Both the position numbers and the translations under genes were made by a program. DNA of 64,000 nucleotides, taken from Mesorhizobium sp. GTDB taxonomy: Bacteria; Pseudomonadota; Alphaproteobacteria; Rhizobiales; Rhizobiaceae. The notes beneath the pieces were generated by a model that worked only from the letters and a program-made list of their open reading frames with translations, made no database searches and was not told the DNA's origin. Shown here one piece after another: positions 59,387-64,000 of this stretch. Position 1 is the first letter of the stretch. Each line of letters begins with the position of its first letter. Where the stretch lies: the NCBI GenBank assembly GCA_004020875.1, contig SAPZ01000019.1:1-64000 (forward strand). Direction: 5' to 3'.

Positions 59387-60655
59387 CTACTTCAGCCAGT
59401 CGGGAACCGAATCGAGCCCGATCAGGTCTTGATAGGTCTGGCGCGGCCGCACGACATGGAAGCGGTCGCCGTCGACCAGCACTTCCGGCACCAGGAGCCT
59501 GGTGTTGTAGGTGCCGGCCTGCACCGCGCCATAGGCGCCGGCGGTGGAAACGGCGATCAGGTCGCCGGCCTTCAGCCTCGGCAGGTCGCGGTCATGGCCG
59601 ATGAAGTCACCGGTCTCGCAGACCGGGCCGACGACGTCGACCTTCATGCGCGGCGTCGAGGCGGGCGGCTGCACCACAGGCCTGATATCGTGGAAGGCGT
59701 CGTAGAGCGTCGGCCGGATCAGGTCGTTCATCGCAGCGTCGACGATGAGGAAGTTCTTCGCATCGCCTTCCTTCACATAGATGACCTTAGACACCAGGAT
59801 ACCGGCATTGCCGACGATCAGGCGCCCGGGCTCGAACATCACCTTGAGACCGAGCCTGGTGACATGCTTCCGGACGATCTCGGCATAGGCGTCGGGCAAA
59901 GGCGGCGGGCTGTTGTCGACGCGGTAGGGAATGCCGAGGCCGCCGCCGAGATCGAGATGCTCGATCGCATGTCCGTCGGCGCGCAACGCGCCGACCAGCT
60001 CGACGAGCAGCGCGAAGGCGTCGTCGAAGGGCTGCAACTCGGTGATCTGGCTGCCGATATGGGTGTCGATGCCGGTCACCTTGATGCCGGGCAATTCGGC
60101 CGCGCGGGCGTAGACCTGCCGCGCGCGCTGCCACGGGATGCCGAACTTGTTCTCGGCCTTGCCGGTCGAGATCTTCTTGTGCGTCCTGGCATCGACGTCC
60201 GGATTGATGCGCAACGAGACCGGCGCCACCTTGCCGAGCGCCACGGCGCGCGCCGACAGCAATTCGAGTTCAGGCTCGGATTCGACGTTGAAGCACAGAA
60301 TTCCGGCGGAGAGCGCGAAGTCCATCTCACGCGCGGTCTTGCCGACGCCGGAAAACAGGATCTTGCTGGCTGGGATGCCCGCTGCCAAGGCGCGACGCAG
60401 TTCACCCTCCGAGACGACGTCGGCGCCCGCGCCCTGCCTGGCCAGCGTTGTCAGCACAGCCTGGTTGGAGTTCGCCTTCATGGCGTAGCAGACCAGCGCG
60501 TCGAGGCCGGCGACAGCCTCCCTGAAGACGCGGAAATGCCTGGTCAGCGTCGCTGTCGAATAGCAATAGAAGGGCGTGCCGACTTCGGCTGCGATATCGA
60601 GGATGGCGACGTCCTCGGCATGGAGCACACCGTCGCGGTAATCGAAATGGTTCAC
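59387..60655 (-). CDS. lysA: diaminopimelate decarboxylase
   Basis: A 422-residue PLP enzyme making lysine from meso-diaminopimelate. YAMKANSN carries the PLP Lys, GVGKT, HLDLGGGLGIPY and EPGRLIVGNAGIL are TIM-barrel motifs, and VCETGDFIGHDRDLP is the second-domain active-site Cys region. The N-terminal MNHFDYRDGVLHAEDVAI is typical of alphaproteobacterial LysA. Order argH-lptM-lysA is usual. Confidence 0.96.
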   Translation of the reverse strand: MNHFDYRDGVLHAEDVAILDIAAEVGTPFYCYSTATLTRHFRVFREAVAGLDALVCYAMKANSNQAVLTTLARQGAGADVVSEGELRRALAAGIPASKILFSGVGKTAREMDFALSAGILCFNVESEPELELLSARAVALGKVAPVSLRINPDVDARTHKKISTGKAENKFGIPWQRARQVYARAAELPGIKVTGIDTHIGSQITELQPFDDAFALLVELVGALRADGHAIEHLDLGGGLGIPYRVDNSPPPLPDAYAEIVRKHVTRLGLKVMFEPGRLIVGNAGILVSKVIYVKEGDAKNFLIVDAAMNDLIRPTLYDAFHDIRPVVQPPASTPRMKVDVVGPVCETGDFIGHDRDLPRLKAGDLIAVSTAGAYGAVQAGTYNTRLLVPEVLVDGDRFHVVRPRQTYQDLIGLDSVPDWLK

Positions 60656-60710
60656 GAGGGTTGGGTCCCGGAAAGTTGGAGCGCAGTGAGATCAAGCGAT
60701 CCCGTTGGCT

Positions 60711-60917
60711 CTATAGCAGGGGATCGAGGATGAACTTCCTGTCCTTGACCGGTTTTTCCGGCTCGGGCGGCACCGGCTGCTTGGCGCGTTCGGCATCCTT
60801 ACGGGCCTGCACCGCCGCCTCATAGGGCGTGTCGAGCCCGGTCTTCCTGCCGCAGGCCGTGACGGTGACAACCGCCGCCAGCAGCGCGAGCGTCAGCAAA
60901 ATCCTGCCAAGGGTCAT
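60711..60917 (-). CDS. lptM: LptM-type small lipoprotein
   Basis: A 68-residue lipoprotein. The signal MTLGRILLTLALLAAVVTVTAC ends in a lipobox with Cys22, followed by GRKTGLDTPYEAA, the conserved CGxKGxLxxP-like LptM core. The Pro/Lys-rich tail ends KFILDPLL. LptM assists maturation of the LptDE lipopolysaccharide translocon in the outer membrane. Its place between argH and lysA matches other proteobacteria. Confidence 0.88.
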   Translation of the reverse strand: MTLGRILLTLALLAAVVTVTACGRKTGLDTPYEAAVQARKDAERAKQPVPPEPEKPVKDRKFILDPLL

Positions 60918-60991
60918 CGATCCATCCGTTCGAAACTGTTTCCTGTGCCGCCGCTTTTAGCCGAGTTTTCGGCACTTTGCATCCGGGCAAT

Positions 60992-62392
60992 TTAGGTCTT
61001 GGCGAGCCGCTTTTTCCAGTAGCGGATCTGCTTTCGCACCTCCGACGGCGCAGTTCCGCCGAAGCTGGTGCGGCTCTTCACCGAATTCTGCACGGCAAGC
61101 ACCGAGAAGATATCGTCGGTGATGCCGGGATGGATCGAGCGCAGGTCCTCCAGAGAGAGCTTCTCCAGGGAGACCTTCTTCTCCTCGGCGAGCGCCACGG
61201 CGCGGCCGGTGACATGGTGCGCCTCGCGGAAGGGCAGGCCCAGATTGCGCACCAGCCAGTCGGCAAGGTCGGTCGCGGTGGCGTGACCGGCGCCGGCGGC
61301 CTTCTTCATGGCGGCGGCGTTGACGGTCATGTCTCGCACCATGCCGGTGGTCGCCGCCAGCATCAGGTCGAGCGTCTCGGCGGCGTCGAAGACCGCTTCC
61401 TTGTCTTCCTGCATGTCCTTGCCGTAGGTCAGCGGCATGCCCTTCATCACCGTCAGCAGGCCGACGAGATGGCCGTTGACGCGGCCGGTCTTGCCGCGCA
61501 CCAGCTCGGCGGCGTCCGGGTTCTTCTTCTGCGGCATGATCGAGGAGCCGGTGGAGAAGGAATCCGACAGCCGGATGAAGCCGAATTGCGGCGTCGACCA
61601 GATGATGATCTCCTCGGCGAGCCTTGAGAGGTGCGTCGCGCAGATCGCTGCGAGGCCCAGGAACTCGAGCGCGAAGTCGCGGTCCGAGACGCTGTCCAGC
61701 GAATTGCGCGTCGGTTCGCGGAAGCCAAGCGCCTTCGCGGTCATATGACGGTCGATGGAAAAGCTGGTGCCGGCGAGGGCCGCGGCGCCAAGCGGGCTTT
61801 CGTCCATGCGTTCGATGGCGTCGCGGACGCGCGAGAGGTCGCGGCCGAACATCTCGACATAGGCCATGCAGTGGTGGCCGAAGGTCACCGGCTGCGCGGC
61901 CTGCATATGGGTGAAGCCGGGCATGACGGTCGCAGCATGCTCCTCGGCGCGCTCGAGGAACGCGGTGATCAGGTCCTTCAATGCCCGGGCGACGCGCTGG
62001 CATTCCTGCTTGACCCAGAGCCTGAGGTCGACCGCCACCTGGTCGTTGCGCGAGCGTGCGGTGTGCAGGCGTCCCGCCGCCGGGCCGATCAGCTCGGCAA
62101 GCCGGGCCTCGACATTCATGTGGATGTCTTCGAGCCTGGTCGAGAATTGGAGCGTGCCGGCCTCGATCTCTTTCAGGATCGTGTTCAGCCCGTGAGCAAT
62201 TTTTTCTTGATCGGCCGCCGAAATAATGCCCGTTTCAGCCAACATCTCGCTATGGGCGATCGATCCGCTTATGTCCTGCGCATAGAGCTTGCGGTCGAAG
62301 CCGATCGACGCGTTGATCGCTTCCATGATTGCGGCCGGACCCGAGGCAAAACGTCCGCCCCACATCTGGTTGCTGGCCTTCTTGTCGCTCAT
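60992..62392 (-). CDS. argH: argininosuccinate lyase
   Basis: A 466-residue fumarase/aspartase superfamily enzyme that splits argininosuccinate into arginine and fumarate. MWGGRFASGPAAIMEAIN, the RSRNDQVAVDLRLW motif, HTARSRN, and the signature GSSIMPQKKNPDAAEL are present. Divergent from tlpA with only 32 bp between start codons, so their promoters overlap. Downstream are lptM and lysA. Confidence 0.97.
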   Translation of the reverse strand: MSDKKASNQMWGGRFASGPAAIMEAINASIGFDRKLYAQDISGSIAHSEMLAETGIISAADQEKIAHGLNTILKEIEAGTLQFSTRLEDIHMNVEARLAELIGPAAGRLHTARSRNDQVAVDLRLWVKQECQRVARALKDLITAFLERAEEHAATVMPGFTHMQAAQPVTFGHHCMAYVEMFGRDLSRVRDAIERMDESPLGAAALAGTSFSIDRHMTAKALGFREPTRNSLDSVSDRDFALEFLGLAAICATHLSRLAEEIIIWSTPQFGFIRLSDSFSTGSSIMPQKKNPDAAELVRGKTGRVNGHLVGLLTVMKGMPLTYGKDMQEDKEAVFDAAETLDLMLAATTGMVRDMTVNAAAMKKAAGAGHATATDLADWLVRNLGLPFREAHHVTGRAVALAEEKKVSLEKLSLEDLRSIHPGITDDIFSVLAVQNSVKSRTSFGGTAPSEVRKQIRYWKKRLAKT

Positions 62393-62404
62393 CGCTATAA
62401 CCCG

Positions 62405-62416
62405 TGCTCCGGAGCA
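62405..62416. promoter_or_regulatory. 12-bp palindrome between argH and tlpA
   Basis: TGCTCCGGAGCA is a perfect palindrome in the 32-bp divergent gap, and contains the GGAG that is probably the tlpA ribosome-binding site. It may be coincidental, as it overlaps that site. Confidence 0.3.
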
Positions 62417-62424
62417 GTTTGAAA

Positions 62425-63108
62425 ATGGCAGACGGCAGTAGATTCTTCCCGGCCCCGCGCCTCATCCTGGCCGCCCTGGTGGCGGGCGTGCTGGCCGGCG
62501 CGGTCGCGGTATATGTCAGCGAGAGCGGTTCTGGCAACAACGCTCCCCCCGAGAAGGTCGCCGCTGCAACCGGCAAGGACGATACCGCCTGCGCGGCCAA
62601 GGCCGACCGGGCCAAGGCCATTGCGGCGAAAGCCGTCGGCCAGGTCGCGGCGCTGCAGCCGGCCGATCCGCCGCAATCGCTGAAAGCTCTTGCCTTCAAT
62701 GGGCCAGACGGCCAGCCGATGACGATCGCCGACCATGCCGGCAAGACGGTGCTGCTCAATCTGTGGGCGACATGGTGCGCGCCCTGCCGCGCCGAGATGC
62801 CGGCGCTCGACGCGCTGCAGAAGGAAAAGGGCAGCAAGAACTTCGAGGTCGTTGCGGTCAATGTCGACACCGGAGACGACACGAAGCCGAAGAAATTCCT
62901 CAAGGAGATCGGCGTCGAGACGCTCGGCTTCTATCGGGATCCGACGATCGCGCTATTCAACGAAGCCAAGACGCGCGGGCTGGCTCTCGGGCTTCCGGTG
63001 ACGATGCTGATCGACGCGGAAGGCTGCCTGATCGCGCATATGAACGGCCCGGCCGAATGGTCGAGCCCGGACGCCAAGCGGCTGGTGGAAGCGGCGGTGG
63101 GACCGTGA
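62425..63108 (+). CDS. tlpA: TlpA-type thiol:disulfide oxidoreductase
   Basis: A 227-residue membrane-anchored periplasmic thioredoxin. One N-terminal helix (LILAALVAGVLAGAVAVYV) leads to a thioredoxin domain with active site WCAPC in LWATWCAPCRAEMPALD and a cis-Pro loop GLPVTMLIDAEG. TlpA reduces copper-site cysteines of cytochrome oxidase assembly factors in Bradyrhizobium; that role is likely. ATG 62425 follows GGAG by 10 nt. Confidence 0.9.
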   Translation: MADGSRFFPAPRLILAALVAGVLAGAVAVYVSESGSGNNAPPEKVAAATGKDDTACAAKADRAKAIAAKAVGQVAALQPADPPQSLKALAFNGPDGQPMTIADHAGKTVLLNLWATWCAPCRAEMPALDALQKEKGSKNFEVVAVNVDTGDDTKPKKFLKEIGVETLGFYRDPTIALFNEAKTRGLALGLPVTMLIDAEGCLIAHMNGPAEWSSPDAKRLVEAAVGP

Positions 63109-63129
63109 TCGCCGTCATCCAGCGGAGTG

Positions 63130-64000
63130 TCACTTCAGGCGCACCGTGACCACCAGCGCTTCGTGGTCGGCGCTCGGGCTGCCGTCCGGCAGGACCGCCG
63201 GCAGCGTGGCCGGCGCGCTTGCCGAAAGGCCGCGGGTGAAGAACCAGTCGATATGGCCGACGGGCGTCAGGTCGCCGGCCGCACGCCGCTGCGTCGGGTT
63301 GTCGAACGCGTTGGCGTCGCGCCAGTCGTAGCCGCGCTCGGCCATGACCGCGAAGAGGGGCTCGTGGCGGTCCGGGCACATCAGCCGGTCCGGTTCGGCG
63401 GCGATGCGCTTTCGCCACGCGACCGGGTCGTCGTTGCGCTCCGGATAGGCGGCGGTCAGTGTGTTGAAGTCGCCGCCGATCAGGACAGGGGCTTCCGCAT
63501 CATATTTGTCGATGGCGTCGAGCAGGTGGCGGGTCTGGTCGGCCCGGCCGGCGGGCGTGGTGCGGTTCTCGAGATGCACGGAGACGACGGTCAGACGGCT
63601 GTCACCGGCCATCACCTGGCCTCCGAGCGCCATGCGGCCGCCGATGCGCGGCTGGCCGTGCTCCGGCAGGAACCAGGCGCCGGCGGCGTCCAGGCGAACG
63701 AGAAAAGGCCGCAGCAGCGGAACGGCGCTGGTTATGGCGTTGCCATGGAAGCCCTCCGCATTCTCGACGCCGCCATTTGCCGCCTGCTCCATCTCATTGC
63801 CGGTGCCGAGTTCTAGGAACTCGACGCCATAGGCGAAGCAATGGCCGAGGCGATCGGCAAGCCGGCTCAAAAGATGGCCGTTGCCGGAGCGTGCCATGCC
63901 CTTGTCGACCTCGGAGAGCAGCACGACGTCCGGCGCCTGGCCGGCAATCGTTTCGGCGATGGCGTCGACATGACGGAGTCGCTCGACGTTCCAGGCCATG
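63130..64000 (-). CDS. endonuclease/exonuclease/phosphatase family protein (5' end outside window)
   Basis: At least 290 codons; the frame is open to the right edge of the window, so the N terminus is probably cut off (an in-frame ATG occurs at 63999 but homologues normally begin further upstream). DVVLLSEVDKG, the Asn in VLIGGDFNTLTAAY, and the terminal GHIDWFFTRGL and SADHEALVVTV are the DNase I-like catalytic motifs. Substrate not determinable. Convergent with tlpA. Confidence 0.85.
   Translation of the reverse strand, partial: MAWNVERLRHVDAIAETIAGQAPDVVLLSEVDKGMARSGNGHLLSRLADRLGHCFAYGVEFLELGTGNEMEQAANGGVENAEGFHGNAITSAVPLLRPFLVRLDAAGAWFLPEHGQPRIGGRMALGGQVMAGDSRLTVVSVHLENRTTPAGRADQTRHLLDAIDKYDAEAPVLIGGDFNTLTAAYPERNDDPVAWRKRIAAEPDRLMCPDRHEPLFAVMAERGYDWRDANAFDNPTQRRAAGDLTPVGHIDWFFTRGLSASAPATLPAVLPDGSPSADHEALVVTVRLK

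Noticed and set aside
59429..60733. A 434-residue plus-strand frame opposite lysA
   Set aside because: lysA on the minus strand carries all decarboxylase motifs; the plus frame shows none.
1..64000. CRISPR array, prophage, toxin-antitoxin or secretion cluster
   Set aside because: No regularly spaced repeats with unique spacers, no phage structural genes and no paired toxin-antitoxin genes were recognised.

Overview
The window looks like a chromosomal segment of a Mesorhizobium-like member of the Rhizobiales. Coding DNA is uniformly GC-rich, start codons include GTG and TTG, and promoter-like sites follow the alphaproteobacterial CTTGAC-N17-CTATAT pattern. Several gene orders are ones I know from rhizobia: aroK-aroB-corC, bolA/J-domain/cobS-cobT, metX-metW, hisC-tyrC, ftsE-ftsX near hpt, and lysA-lptM-argH beside tlpA. 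Genus placement is inference from gene order and protein sequence; no rRNA is present.

Layout. 1-300: a possible transposase tail and tRNA-Arg(CCU). 0.3-8 kb: M20 amidohydrolase, a D,D-carboxypeptidase with a CobW-type metallochaperone, a lipoprotein L,D-transpeptidase with a TusA-like protein, then accA, xerD and a 50-residue membrane protein. 8-16 kb: aroK, aroB and a CorC-like gene that lacks its membrane domain, facing the prkA-yeaH-spoVR stress operon, which has an EcfG-type promoter. 16-22 kb: an esterase, bolA, a J-domain protein, cobS and cobT (aerobic cobaltochelatase), and a decayed phytase-like esterase. 22-31 kb: oxygenase, GT-C membrane protein, aminopropyltransferase-like protein, YhhQ transporter, rpmB, DUF3108 protein, drug/metabolite exporter, YhhN, cupin, glyoxalase II. 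31-37 kb: methyltransferase, SbmA/YddA-type ABC transporter, DUF1194 protein, two family-2 glycosyltransferases and a DUF1330 gene with a nonsense codon. 37-42 kb: metX-metW behind a SAM-II riboswitch and terminator, divergent from hisC-tyrC. 42-55 kb: sugar kinase, DUF2125, ChaC-like, aldo-keto reductase, LysE, PlsC, two LysR regulators with divergent targets, YdcF, ftsX/ftsE, hpt, a response regulator and an EamA transporter. 55-64 kb: frameshifted VOC gene, TIGR02302 membrane protein, threonine dehydratase, lysA, lptM, argH, tlpA and a truncated endonuclease/phosphatase-family gene.

Most genes are housekeeping: peptidoglycan remodelling, aromatic and sulfur amino acids, cobalamin, fatty acid synthesis and cell division. 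The unusual material lies in the non-coding and broken parts: four copies of a two-hairpin repeat, three other repeat types, a strongly structured leader ending in a terminator before an EamA gene, three genes broken by stops or frameshifts, and a CorC paralogue without DUF21. I saw no CRISPR array, prophage, secretion system or defence island. I did not find a convincing wholly new multi-gene system; the best leads are the EamA leader, the two-hairpin repeat and the domain-deleted CorC gene.
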